DNA of 27,500 nucleotides from Glandiceps talaboti (GCF_964340395.1 NC_135555.1:20398947-20426446); one strand, 5' to 3'. Numbered from the stretch's first letter, positions 1 to 10,105 are shown. Numbers and translations: made by a program. Notes: generated by a model from the sequence alone, not told the origin.

Positions 1-304
1 TTTCTTTTCAAGTGTTATCAATATAATCAAATTCAAACTTTGTAATTCATTCTTTATTTTCAAATAACAAAATAAAAAATAACAAAAAATAAAAGTTCAA
101 ACTTTCATTTTCGAACTTTTGACGTTGATTTTTATTTTCAAAGTTAAAGTCAAACTTGGTTGTGTGAAGTCATTCATTATATCATAGTAACTTAAATTTT
201 AATTTAAGCAATAATGCACATCAATGTAGCCAATAGCATTCATAAGTATTTTGTTTGTATCTGGTATACATTTCACAAGCGTGTTCCTGAAATATAACCT
301 ATTA
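1..304. other. AT-rich intergenic, no gene seen
   Basis: AT-rich sequence with A-runs and no open frame, splice-framed exon or clear repeat that I can support. It leads into the first unit of the tandem duplication that starts near 305. Confidence 0.5.
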
Positions 305-1945
305 TTATATAAAAGCTATTATTATTTAGAAAATAAACACATATTGACATGACACGTTTTACTTCTCATTCTATTTAAGGAACCTTTCTCCATTAATTTC
401 GACTATGAAGTTCCTGTTTGTCCATAGTTACACCCTTAGATACGAACAACAAACAGTACTCAAGCCTACAACAAACTGCTAGCCCAAGCCTGTGAAATAT
501 TTTATTCACCTAGCGACACGTTTTACTTGGAAAAGAATAAAAATTGTCAGCAATATAATCTCAACAACTGTATTGCATGTCACTTTCCATATCATTATAA
601 AGTCATTAACAGTCAAACTAAATAATTGGGAATTCAAAAAAGCAATAGGGAAGTTTTTTTCTTAATTCATGCAAAACAGAAATAATTTCATGCAGTTTAC
701 AATTTGAAACAAAATGAAATACCCGTTTCCGTTTTTACATAGTATCCATGGATATATCTATGAATATGTGTAATTTAGAAATACCCAAATAGTTATGATT
801 TATCAAGTACAAGTCCCATTATCCACAATCAGTTAATGCTCATCCCTTCGGTCATTATACCATGAGCATAACTATCTCACAGGTTCCATTTTGATCTCAA
901 TATTTTGTCAAAAATTTTCTAAATTCATATACTACAAAGAATATTATAGCATGCTATTTGATTCAGCTTGGAAAAGTAACACTGTTGTCCGCTATCCTTT
1001 CTACCAAGCTACATACAAAATATGAGCGAAGATCCGACACCGTGAGTAATTTGTCTTAAACTGCCGTCTTCTATGATCTATTTTAACCGTAACGAAGTTC
1101 ATCGAAATACAAATGTCAAATCAAGCAAAACTACCGAGGTAAAAATAACAATGAACGATTAGCCGAAATCTACATTGGACTTTAATGAGATTGCATCGCT
1201 GTCAAAAGCTATTATTATATAGAAAGAAAATAAACACATATTGCATTTCACGTTTGACTTCTCAGGGACTATTTGCTGTCCATTAATTTCGACACTATGA
1301 GGTTCCTGTTTGTCCATAGTTACACCCTTAGATACGATCAACAAACAGTACCATCGCCTACAACAGACTGCAAGCCAGGGAAGCATAAATTCGCCTAGCT
1401 ACACGACTTCCTTGGAAAAGAATAAAACGGTCAGCAATATCAACATCTATGTTACATGTCACTTTTCTTATCATTATAAAAAATATTTAAAGTCAAACTA
1501 AATCATTGGAAATTCAGAAAAACAATAGGGAAGTTTTTGATTTTGTATAACACAAACGAAAAATAATTTAATAATTTCATAGAGTTTACTATTTGAAAGA
1601 AAACAAATTCAGAAAATATCTATATAATTGATCTATAGAATTTACAAATACCCCCCAAAAAATTCAACGAGTTCCATTACCCACAATTAGTTAATGGTCA
1701 GCGCTTCGGTCACGTTTGCTGTTACATACACCATGATTATAACTATCTTAAAGTTTCATTTTGATCTGAATATTATGTCAATAATATATTTTTTTTTTAA
1801 ATTCGTCTACTACAAAGGATATATTGTAGCATGCTATTTGATTCACCTTGGAAACGTATGAGTAATTTGTCTTGCAATGAACAACCATCTGCTATGATCG
1901 ATTTTATCCTGTTTTTTGTTTACGTTTAAACACGTAATAAAGTCC
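305..1945 (+). repeat. Diverged 0.8-0.9 kb tandem duplication (two units)
   Basis: Unit 1 runs from about 305 to 1100 and unit 2 from about 1197 to 1945. Colinear matches include GTTCCTGTTTGTCCATAGTT at 410 and 1302, the CTTGGAAAAGAATAAAA stretch near 529 and 1410, and GCATGCTATTTGATTCA near 949 and 1829. The offset falls from about 893 to 880 bp, so the units differ by substitutions and small indels. Neither unit has a credible coding frame; short open frames here are not conserved between the copies. The source could be a segmental duplication or two units of a long non-coding repeat. Confidence 0.8.
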
Positions 1946-2127
1946 CTTCTACACAGGTCTAAGGCTACTTACCACTACTTGATTCACGGGGAAATGAAGA
2001 TTACTATTGCTGTTCTAACCTAGAATTTCGATGTTCAGACCTTTTTTCGGACGTTCTGCTGTTTGTCCTGTTCTGTTGCTGCCTGGTCTTCGAACTGGTT
2101 AACAATCTACTCTGTACCACGTGAGTG

Positions 2128-2163
2128 TTAGCACAACTGAACAGAGTTCAGTTATAGGCATGG
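2128..2163 (-). mobile_element. Helitron/Helentron-like 3' end, copy A
   Basis: On the minus strand the order is CCATGCCTATA, a stem-loop with arms ACTGAAC and GTTCAGT around a 3-nt loop, then TGTG and CTAA. A hairpin a few bases before a CTRR end is the Helitron 3' signature. The same module occurs at 2456-2500, 7409-7456 and 23885-23929. A microsatellite sits immediately upstream in element orientation (2183-2330), as in DINE-1/Helentron-type non-autonomous elements. The 5' end is not delimited. Confidence 0.55.
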
Positions 2164-2180
2164 CAAGGTGTTTGCAGTCA

Positions 2181-2182
<2 letters not shown>

Positions 2183-2243
<61 letters not shown>

Positions 2244-2330
2244 CGTGTGTGTGTGTGTGTGTGTGTGTGTGGATGTGTGTATGTATGTATGTATGTATGT
2301 ATGTATGTATGTATGTATGTATGTATGTGT
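2183..2330 (+). repeat. Compound microsatellite (TG)n and (GTAT)n
   Basis: Near-pure TG dinucleotides from 2183, a short GTAT block near 2227-2242, more TG to about 2270, and then (GTAT)n to about 2328. Long apparent reading frames on both strands here are artefacts of the repeat. Confidence 0.95.
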
Positions 2331-2455
2331 ATGTCTGCATGCATGTATATGAACCACTTTATTGATGTCATGAATTCATTAAATCTTTCTATGGGGTAAT
2401 TCATACTGCTTTATGACACCACGATTAATCTCTTCTTTCCCGGTCATACACCTTT

Positions 2456-2500
2456 TTAGAACAAATGACCTATATGGTTCAGTAATGCTATAGACATGGT
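2456..2500 (-). mobile_element. Decayed Helitron-like 3' end, copy A'
   Basis: The minus strand reads ACCATGTCTATAG, then ACTGAACC, ATATA, GGTC and a TTGTTCTAA end. It aligns position by position with the module at 23885-23929, with substitutions and a weakened stem. It lies between the satellite at 2605-3330 and copy A. That is the same order as in the right-hand element (satellite, linker, hairpin end), but in the opposite orientation. Confidence 0.5.
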
Positions 2501-2604
2501 ATAATGTCAGTTGATGACTTTAAATCAAAGACCTTTGGGAAGATTTATTTGACATTTGGTGGGACTGTCCCATTCAGTTTCTTGTTGAGAAATTGATCAA
2601 GACA

Positions 2605-3330
2605 TAATTTACATATATGTCTATCAACAACATCACTCCCGTAGCAACAGCGAAACGATGATGTATATTGTAAAGGTAGCAACAGAGATTGTTAGTTAAG
2701 CTGATAGGCATTCAATAATGAAATATTTGCCTGGCAATCAGACCACGCATATCACAATGAAATGATAATATTTATTGTAAAGATAACAATAGGAATGGAT
2801 TGCGAAGCTGACAAACATTTTTAAATGAACGTAGATATTCCAAGCAACAAGACTACGCCCTTAGCAACAGTGAAATGACTGCGGTTTACAATGCGAAGAT
2901 AAAGTGATAAAGTTATTAAACATTCAAAAAAATAAATAAAGGCATGTATACCTACTAGCAACAAGGCCATGTCCATAGCAACAGCTCCATAACGGTGGTT
3001 GTTTATTGTGAAGATAGCATGTGGTCCAGGAATGGTTATGCAAGTGGATTTAAAGTTTTAAAAATTACATATATTTGCCCAGCAAACCAATTCTGTCCAT
3101 AGTAACTGCAAATAAACAGTGGCCTGTATACAAAACATGGAGGATAACAGTAATGAGATGTAGTCAAACACTCAGCTATAAACACAAATGTGCATAGCAA
3201 CCATGGACACGGGCATAGCAATAAACAGGCAACAATGGCCTGTACATTTAGGTAACAAGAACGATGGGTATGAATCAAATGCTCAAAACAGAGTCATGTC
3301 CTACCAATCAAACAAACACTATGCATAATT
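2605..3330 (-). repeat. Diverged ~112 bp satellite, about six units
   Basis: Recurrent anchors are CCATAGCAACAG followed by a GAAATGATGATGTTTATTGTAAAGATAGC-like stretch in degenerate form. Anchor starts at about 2652, 2759, 2872, 2985, 3108 and 3222 give periods of 107-123 bp. The reverse complement matches the array at 22655-23450 (TTGCTATGGGCGTGG-type core), so the two arrays are the same family in opposite orientations. Confidence 0.75.
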
Positions 3331-4015
3331 AATTTTTTTATTGATTATATGTATCAATTATGTTACAATACCATTGGCGCTATTTTTATCATACGGTTTT
3401 AACAATGAATAACTAAGTTGTTTATAGCTTACATATACAATGCCTGTATTTATTTGATTATCGAGTAGGTGACTGTAAGCTAGGTAATCGCAACAATGAC
3501 TACATTCTTCGTAAAATTTGGATAGCTAACCTCATACGCAGTACCCCTTGTAACTGATATGCCCCGTACTTTATACACATATATCACATTGTGATAATCG
3601 GTCATCTCAGTATTAAAGCTCGAGCTCTTAAAAGCAGCCACGTAGAATAATTTGCTAATTCAATGGTCTGCACAAGGATACAACAAGAAAACATGGTAAG
3701 CTGCCAATGAAACGTACCCCATAATAAATTGATTTCAAACTTCCCCAACAAAACGTCCCTGTCAAGTAGTTTTTACATTACAGAATACTTTAATGCATAT
3801 GGTGCCAGGTTTGAGCTCGGCGTATAGAAATGAGTGTTTGATTAATTTACCATTCTTTTTTCAATGTAATGTGTGTAAAGCGCTTTTGAATATTACAAAA
3901 TAGAAAAAATGAATACATGTTAAGGGTTTTACAGTAGATAGAACGCTACAGGCAAATTATAAGATGCAGCAAACTGCTTCAAGAATTACACCCCCTCCCC
4001 TCCTATCTAAAATAA
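3331..4015. other. Intergenic, nothing recognised
   Basis: AT-rich unique-looking sequence with no supported gene. It ends at the CTAA/CTGA microsatellite. If the exon at 4229 is real, this stretch would be part of the intron before it. Confidence 0.4.
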
Positions 4016-4051
4016 GCTAACTAAGTAACTAACTAACTGACTGACTGACTG

Positions 4052-4090
<39 letters not shown>

Positions 4091-4141
4091 GACTGACTGA
4101 CTGACTGACTGACTGACTAACTAACTAACTAACTAACTAGC
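4016..4141 (+). repeat. Tetranucleotide microsatellite (CTAA)n/(CTGA)n
   Basis: About 125 bp of four-base units alternating in blocks between CTAA and CTGA, which suggests expansion of interspersed variants. It lies just upstream of the putative acceptor at 4228. Confidence 0.95.
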
Positions 4142-4228
4142 AAATAAATGAATAAATAAAAAATGTATAAACTCATCGTATTCCTCATAAGTTTATGCTA
4201 TAATTTATTACTTTGTTTTTTACTACAG

Positions 4229-4385
4229 ATACAGAAAACAAGTTGAAAATGCTACTATTCAATATTTAGACGATTCGCACGTGAAAATATTCCAGAATAC
4301 AGACACGAATAAAGACGGGTCTACAACAAGAGATGAAGACAAAGAGAATAATTCGAATATGACGAACGAAGACACACGTATATAG
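4229..4385 (+). CDS. Possible 3'-terminal exon of an unidentified gene
   Basis: A good acceptor (TTTTTTACTACAG, ending at 4228) is followed by a frame that stays open for 51 codons to a TAG at 4383-4385. It enters at phase 1, with one base completing the previous codon. The encoded tail begins YRKQVENATIQYLDDSHVK and becomes rich in D, N, T and E. Codon use looks more protein-like than the flanking AT-rich DNA. No domain is recognised. It could be a short cytoplasmic or C-terminal tail whose upstream exons lie left of the window, since I could not find a partner exon inside it. An AATAAA at about 4641 could serve as a polyadenylation signal. Chance openness over 51 codons cannot be excluded. 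Confidence 0.35.
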
Positions 4386-5138
4386 TTATGGAAGTCTATA
4401 CTATGGCAAAGATGGCGGCAATAGAGTCTCTGAAGTTGAGATCCTACGAGAAGTAAATATCGATAAAAAAATTATGACTCAAATCAACAGTGTTTTGTTT
4501 ACTACGAAGTATTCATATTCTCAACAGATTTCCTTGATCAACATTATATGCAAAGTCAAATAACTAACAATTATTGGTCCTTTTCTATAAATACATTTTA
4601 CGACCTGATGGGTTCATTGAAATTTAGCTGTCTATAGTGGAATAAATAGGTTTTGACAACAATTGTATCATCACTGATACAGTCACACAGTTGTTGAAAT
4701 GATCAGATCAAGGTTATTTCATATACGTCATTCAATTCCTATGGCAAAAATAATGGTGACATTTAACTAATATTGTTGAGTAAAAAGAAGCTACTGAAGA
4801 ATTTTTACCATAACTTTTTTCAAGTTGCTGATATAGTCTGTATTGATTATATGTAAAGACAAAATCAATGTTTGACACTCTGTACATATTAGCTACTCTA
4901 AGATAAGAGTTGCTAAAATAAACCAGATCAGGCAAAGTATGCACAACATGGAAAGCACGTTTTAGATACTAACTAGATTGTGTATGATTATAAGAGAAAG
5001 GTAACAACTAGCCAGGTTTTTAGTGTGTCCCTTTGTATGTACAAATATTGCTTTCTAATACAGTCAAAATCATTTAATTTGTATGTATATTACATATAAT
5101 GAGAATATTGATTAACGTACAGCATATGCAATTGTCAT
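4386..5138. other. Intergenic, possible 3' UTR then nothing recognised
   Basis: The first ~260 bp could be 3' UTR of the putative exon (AATAAA near 4641). The rest is AT-rich without supported features; the short minus-strand frame at 4732-4944 has no coding character that I can see. Confidence 0.35.
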
Positions 5139-5230
5139 GGGGAGGGTTATGTTTTACAAAATGGGACAAAGGGGAGGGTCCCTTTTTACAAATGGAGAAT
5201 AGGGGAGGGTCATGTTTTACTTAACAGACC
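5139..5230 (+). repeat. G-rich short tandem motif (GGGGAGGGT-n-TTTTAC) x3
   Basis: GGGGAGGGTTATGTTTTAC, GGGGAGGGTCCCTTTTTAC and GGGGAGGGTCATGTTTTAC start at about 5139, 5171 and 5212. A related G-rich passage with TTATGTTTTAGG occurs near 18530, so this is probably a dispersed repeat. It contains G-runs but I do not claim a quadruplex. Confidence 0.6.
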
Positions 5231-5304
5231 ATGTGTGATTTCCTACGGTCCCCCCCCTTGTAAATACTGAAGGTTCCCTAATGTGCCCACAAAACAACAA
5301 GGCA

Positions 5305-5503
5305 ATCGGTCTGGTAGTCTTGCTGCTAGACGTTCGGGCTTTCTTTCGATACTATAAGCGAACGAAGTTCGCAGTGAGGGCTTGCCCGAACATGGATGTT
5401 CCATCCTCGATAACGATGTTCGGTCGTATGAGGTATTGTATCGGAAGACATCCGAGGTCTAGCAGATAGACTATCGGTCTGGCGGTTTTTGAGTTCAAGT
5501 CGT

Positions 5504-5566
<63 letters not shown>

Positions 5567-5593
5567 GATTGCACTACTGAACCTTATCAACAG
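5305..5593 (+). repeat. Structured repeat with nested hairpins and (CA)n tail
   Basis: The outer inverted pair GTTCGGGC (5332-5339) and GCCCGAAC (5384-5391) encloses an inner hairpin GCGAAC-GAA-GTTCGC (5358-5372). TCGGTCTGG occurs near 5307 and again near 5480, bracketing the structure. A (CA)n run occupies about 5507-5565 and is followed by ACTACTGAACCTTATCA (5573-5589), which matches part of the Helitron-like end module. It looks like a non-autonomous element or a fragment of one, not a gene. Confidence 0.55.
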
Positions 5594-6151
5594 AGGCGAG
5601 AAGGCGTATAGAGCATGATGGGTAAAAACGATTGTACTAGCTCATGCATAGCATGAATAGTAATACGCTGAGCCTCCATCGTGTATACTATTGTGTACAC
5701 ACTACGATCGTGTGGTATGTGACGTTTCAATGGTGGCTGGGTACTGAGGTGTTCACCAGCCGTATTTAGGGGGTTTTCAGCTTGCTATAACTTTCACAAG
5801 AATTCATCATTTTAGATACTATAAAAGCGAAAATATCGACTGGTATTTCTTCCTCCGTGCTAAAGAATCAATTTTGGAATTATTGATAGGAATGCTTATC
5901 ACTGAGTTCAGATGTGCTAAAAGCAACTAAATCTTAGGGTAATTTATACATTTGTAGCACGGGGTAACCCCAAAAATACGGATCCCCCTCCCCCCCCCCC
6001 ATTTAAAAATGTGCGATCCCTAAATGTCCCTACCCTCATGTACCGATATGTAGTATTTGACCCTCCCCCATCCCATTACACCCCATACCCACCCGGTACC
6101 TACCCCGACCATCATCGGCTTACACGTATGATGTACACTGCAGGATCTTTT
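5594..6151. other. Intergenic, C-rich patches
   Basis: Mixed sequence with a poly-C run near 5987-6000 and C-rich stretches near 6060-6105. No gene is supported. Confidence 0.4.
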
Positions 6152-6300
6152 ATGCAAATACAAGTAATCAATGAGATTTTGCCCAGCCGTTCTAGCCAAT
6201 GGTAGTTAAGCTATGCAAATGAGGTCACTGTATTGTACGCGGTACAGCATGCGCCGAGCTAAACCGTAACAAAAGTTTCTTTCCTTTTGTATATATAAAT
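6152..6300 (+). promoter_or_regulatory. Promoter-like cluster: two octamers, CCAAT, TATA
   Basis: Two exact ATGCAAAT octamers (6152-6159 and 6213-6220), a CCAAT box (6196-6200) and TATATAAAT (6292-6300) lie in order on the plus strand. The arrangement resembles octamer-dependent promoters of histone H2B or snRNA genes. I could not find a histone frame or a recognisable snRNA after it, so the target, if any, is unknown. In AT-rich DNA the TATA and CCAAT matches are weak evidence; the paired octamers are the main reason to list it. Confidence 0.3.
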
Positions 6301-7140
6301 TTCGCTACCATACCTCAGGTACGGATGGACGCGCATAGGACGGAGCCCATTCACGTTTAATTTTTCGTAGAATGACATAGCTCCCAACTAAGATTTATAC
6401 TTTATTTCTTAATTTTTGGAGACTTCCACGGAAGTCGGTTTTCAAAATGCAACGATAGAAAATGAGTATAGTACGAACTACTTAGTGGTTTCACCCCAGC
6501 CGATACCATCGCAGCGCAAGTCAATATTTTCCATGTGCATGATATGATACTGGTAATGTCGGCTGAAGGTCAAACGTCAGCGATGATAGTATAGCGTGAT
6601 GCAATTTGTCTGAAGCTATGGCGTATTGGACATTGACGGCTCAATCGCTGATCACTTATGTCTATGCATACATTTTTGTCATGTTTAAATATCAGTATTT
6701 TACCAATGTATTATCACATATAAGGAAGACTAGTCTGTGGTATTAGTATTAGTAACTCTGTCAAGCTACGTAGTCATATCCGGAAGCCATATCAAAATAC
6801 CCGTGTTCAATATTCCACGATTAGGTCAGATTTCGGATTTTTGTTTGCTTGAAATGAAGGTGGGGAACGTTGAAAAGGTCTTTGTAATTCAATAACGAGC
6901 GTCAATGAAGAGTAATGCAGTGAGTGGATGCCTCGAGGACATTGAACTTTACGTTGAACTCTAAAAACAAAGTAAAAAGATGGTCGTGCTCAAATCTACC
7001 GATCGCATCCGGCGGATTGCATTGCCTGAGTGGTAAATCCGACTCTCGCCCTCAATGTCACGTTCTGTTTCTTTTGGGAAGAGATATTAGGGAGTGTCCA
7101 GATTTTACTTCCAGGCGACCCCGAAGGATTTCCCCTTTTC
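6301..7140. other. Intergenic, nothing recognised
   Basis: The GC content is more even than the left flank but no protein family is visible. It contains a near-palindrome GACTTCCACGGAAGTC near 6420. The short open frame from 6924 to 7193 runs into the poly-C repeat and is not supported. Confidence 0.35.
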
Positions 7141-7240
7141 CTTGTGTATTTTTTTTCATGCCCCCCCCCCCACAAAAGCTTGGGAAAAATTGATGCCCCC
7201 CTGCCAGTTCCTGATTTTTTTCCATGCCCCCCCCCCACAT
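7141..7240 (+). repeat. Poly-C dispersed repeat, copy 1
   Basis: C-runs alternate with T-rich stretches. GAAAAATTGATGCCCCCC at 7184-7201 recurs exactly at 8544-8561, in the same kind of context (T-run, CATG, C-run). Confidence 0.6.
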
Positions 7241-7274
7241 ACACAAACACGCTATACATACACAATGTACATAT

Positions 7275-7306
<32 letters not shown>

Positions 7307-7358
7307 TGTATGTATGTATGTATGTATGTATACAATTACAAAACACACACACACACCG

Positions 7359-7400
<42 letters not shown>
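7275..7400 (+). repeat. Compound microsatellite (GTAT)n and (CA)n
   Basis: (GTAT)n from about 7275 to 7332, a short unique spacer, then CA runs to 7399. It sits immediately 5' of the Helitron-like end at 7409-7456, reproducing the microsatellite-plus-hairpin arrangement of the other copies. Confidence 0.95.
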
Positions 7401-7408
7401 CTTCAGCG

Positions 7409-7456
7409 CCATGCCTATAGCCGTTGAACCTCTGAACCTTTGTTCAGTTGTGCTAA
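7409..7456 (+). mobile_element. Helitron/Helentron-like 3' end, copy B
   Basis: CCATGCCTATAG is followed by a stem-loop (GAAC-CTTT-GTTC), then AGTTGTG and CTAA. The sequence after CTAA is an A-run. The module is shared with 2128-2163, 2456-2500 and 23885-23929. Confidence 0.55.
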
Positions 7457-7919
7457 AAAAAAATACTCATAAATAACTTATGAAGTGTATAAACTTTTAC
7501 AGGGTAAATCATTATATTGGAAAAAAAGAAGATAACCATTTCATGCACAATGGCAAGAACACCATATTTCCATTGGGCAATGCGGGTATACTTTAAATAC
7601 TTCACAACTGTTCTAATTTTTAGATACAACTTTAGTTGCAATGCCGGTTTGTGTTGCTCAGCTTGTCAACAATGGAAGTATAAATGTGAACATTTTTATT
7701 GTTGGAAGGAATAGTCAAAAACGTTTCAGAAATAATTTAACTATCAACATTTTTGCTTGTTATACTTTGACTGATATATAAGTTTAACTTCGATTTCCAG
7801 TATTAGGTGATTTCGCAAACACAAATCAAACTGTAGATGACTTCCAACCCCATGCCAACATAAAAAGCTGTATGCTTCAAACAAATACATGATGAATTTG
7901 CTAATATCTCGTTTTGCAG
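7457..7919. other. Intergenic, or intron before the exon-like remnant
   Basis: AT-rich sequence with overlapping short frames on both strands and no conserved domain visible. It ends in a pyrimidine-rich acceptor-like CTCGTTTTGCAG at about 7908-7919. Confidence 0.35.
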
Positions 7920-8480
7920 AAAAATATATTGTCAGCATAAGTGTTGTCAAAAACTACATTGAACACCTGAAAAATCTGGAAAGAGCAAAACACATCCGAT
8001 CCAAACATCGGGAAGAGCAACAGAAAAAAAGAGAAAACAAGAAATATAATGACTACGACTGGTTGAAGTTGTTCTTAAGTGGAACTCTTGAAAAAGTGAA
8101 AGTGAAAGAGTTAGATAAATATCTTGATGAGCATAAATTACCAAAACATATAAAATTAAAAAGAGAAAATTTAGACAAGTCATAATATCCACTCACATAA
8201 CAGGAACACCAGAATTTAGATCTAGAAAAATGACTGCAAATGAAATTATAACTAATATCATGGGTATGAGTGAAACAGGCAGTAGTGACTCTGAGACTGA
8301 TGAAAGTGACTCTTCTGTAATGCATGTTCTAGGCAGTGATGGAGGCAATTGTGATACTGATAGCTCAGAAAATTCATGTACTGATGATAACACTGATAGT
8401 GATTGTGATGAAACAAGTCTTGCACATCTTCGCGGACAAGTTACTTTAAGAAGTGGCAGAATTGCAGAATTGCAGGTTTT
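7920..8480 (+). pseudogene. Frameshifted C-terminal remnant with SAP-like module and acidic Ser/Asp tail
   Basis: From an acceptor-like CTCGTTTTGCAG the frame reads KYIVSISVVKNYIEHLKNLE, then a basic, Q/K-rich helix, then DYDWLKLFLSGTLEKVKVKE and LDKYLDEHKLP. The last part looks like a SAP-type helix-extension-helix DNA-binding segment. At about 8180 the frame stops (LDKS, TAA). The continuation is in another frame: HITGTPEFRSRKM, then a Ser/Asp/Glu-rich tail and VTLRSGR. The loss of one base at GACAAGTC explains the break. I recall, without being able to search, this architecture at the C-terminus of multi-copy, transposon-associated invertebrate proteins, but the parent family is not proven. 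The similarity ends near 8480, where the poly-C repeat begins. The upstream part of the protein is absent, so it is probably a non-functional relic. Confidence 0.5.
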
Positions 8481-8575
8481 TTCCATGGCCCCCTAGAAAC
8501 TTGTGAAATTTTTGTTTAGCCCCCCCCCCCTAATTTTTCCTGAGAAAAATTGATGCCCCCCCCCCTAGTAAAATC
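8481..8575 (+). repeat. Poly-C dispersed repeat, copy 2
   Basis: C-runs with CCATGGCCCCC and the shared GAAAAATTGATGCCCCCC at 8544-8561 (compare 7184-7201). It truncates the relic frame before it, which suggests it inserted there or marks the edge of the copied segment. Confidence 0.6.
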
Positions 8576-10029
8576 TCCCTTAGATTGCGTAAAAATAAGT
8601 AGATCTTCGGGGAATACATTCTAATGTAAGGATTTTGATTGTTTTTACCTGTAAGTAAGACTTCAGTCTAACGTCACATTCAAGTATAAAATGTACTGAC
8701 ATCTGCTACGGCAACCTGGAATCGAACGTATCAGATATTCACAAGCAGCATTGTTAGCTTCAATATCATTTCGTGGTGAATTAATTAATTAGTTATCGGT
8801 TGCCTTCACCAAAGTTTCAAAACGAGACTAGGCCTTCTGGGTTGGAGGATGAGATTCTAAAACGAAATGAGATTCTTTTTTAAATTCTATATCTTATGTT
8901 TTTACAGCTGCACGAGCTGCAACCGAAGATATTTTTTGAAATATTTTGTTCTAAAGACACATTACATGCTCACAATATCGTACAACCTCAACAGTATATT
9001 GAATCACTCATGGGTGAACGTATTTTTTAGCGGTATACATGATAAATCATATCAAACTTTTTTGGGGGGTCCGCACCCAAAAATCACCCCCACGGCAATT
9101 ATTATTGAAACCTATTATTGCAGTACTAATGGATAAGATTGACCACTGATTCACATGTAATGTAAACTGTCTGATTATATATACCACATTTCAGTGAATA
9201 GATTGTAGTTGTCTGATGGGAAAAATGCTACTATTGTTACAAACTATTACAGTTTTAACATGGCGACAGATTAAGTACATATCTTTAACAGTTATGACAG
9301 AGTTAGTATGCATAAAATACTTTTTTGCCATTATGTGAATTTCAAAATTTGTCATTTCTCTTCTTACATAAAGATTAACATTCATACACAATGAAGAACA
9401 ACAAATTAACTATCAAGTACAAAGTTTACCTCTTGTTTGTGAAATGCAGCAGTGATTTAATATTCCCGAGGCTATTATCACTGTGCAGTATCTTAGCACA
9501 AATCTCCCTGATTGGTATGCTTGGGTGTTCCTAATATTTAACAACTTCCAAAAATAAGTATTATTTCTTAAGATTAAAAGCATAACACGTACATTTGAAA
9601 AATATGAACCAAAAGTATGACTAACAAGCAAAAAGAAATTTGCAAATCTAAAAATTAATATACCAACTACAACTAAATGAAACCATAGACCCTCCACCAA
9701 CGAAACGTATACTTCGAATACAATTCTTTTCAATTTCACAGTAAAGCCTAAAAAATGTTTGGTTCCGGTTACCTGACCCCACCTACTTTTTCACGCCGAT
9801 CATAAACTTTGCGTATTCGAGAAAAAAATAATAAACTTATCGTGAAAAGTGTGTGAAGTCTCGCATGAAATATAGTGGATTCGGAAAGTGACATCAATTT
9901 AAAAAGACAATATAAAACTGTTCTTCCAATCTGTAATGGCTGTACATCTGGTGGGAAGAAACCAATAACACAGAGACTTATGGAAAACAACGGAAAACAT
10001 ATCTAACTGAAATAGACACTCGCATATGG

Positions 10030-10030
<1 letters not shown>
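8576..10030. other. Intergenic, no supported gene
   Basis: AT-rich sequence with open frames below 110 codons on both strands that show neither a domain nor matched splice sites. GGTTCCGGTTACCTGACC near 9759 resembles CCGATAACCCGACCGACC near 16888, hinting at another dispersed repeat. Confidence 0.35.

Positions 10031-10101
<71 letters not shown>
10031..10101. repeat. (TA)n microsatellite
   Basis: About 70 bp of pure TA dinucleotides. It is followed directly by TGTTGAGGGTAGAAG and then the palindrome at 10161-10214, which may all belong to one repeat with a TA-rich terminus. Confidence 0.95.

Positions 10102-10105
<4 letters not shown>

Noticed and set aside
2099-2404. Long open frames on both strands rich in CV or HT
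   Set aside because: They translate TG/CA and GTAT microsatellites; both strands are open for the same trivial reason.
5139-5230. Functional G-quadruplex
   Set aside because: G-runs are present, but loop lengths and run counts are irregular and a dispersed repeat explains them.
6152-6400. Histone H2B or snRNA gene behind the octamer cluster
   Set aside because: No histone-fold frame and no recognisable U1, U2, U4, U5 or U6 core follows the TATA box.
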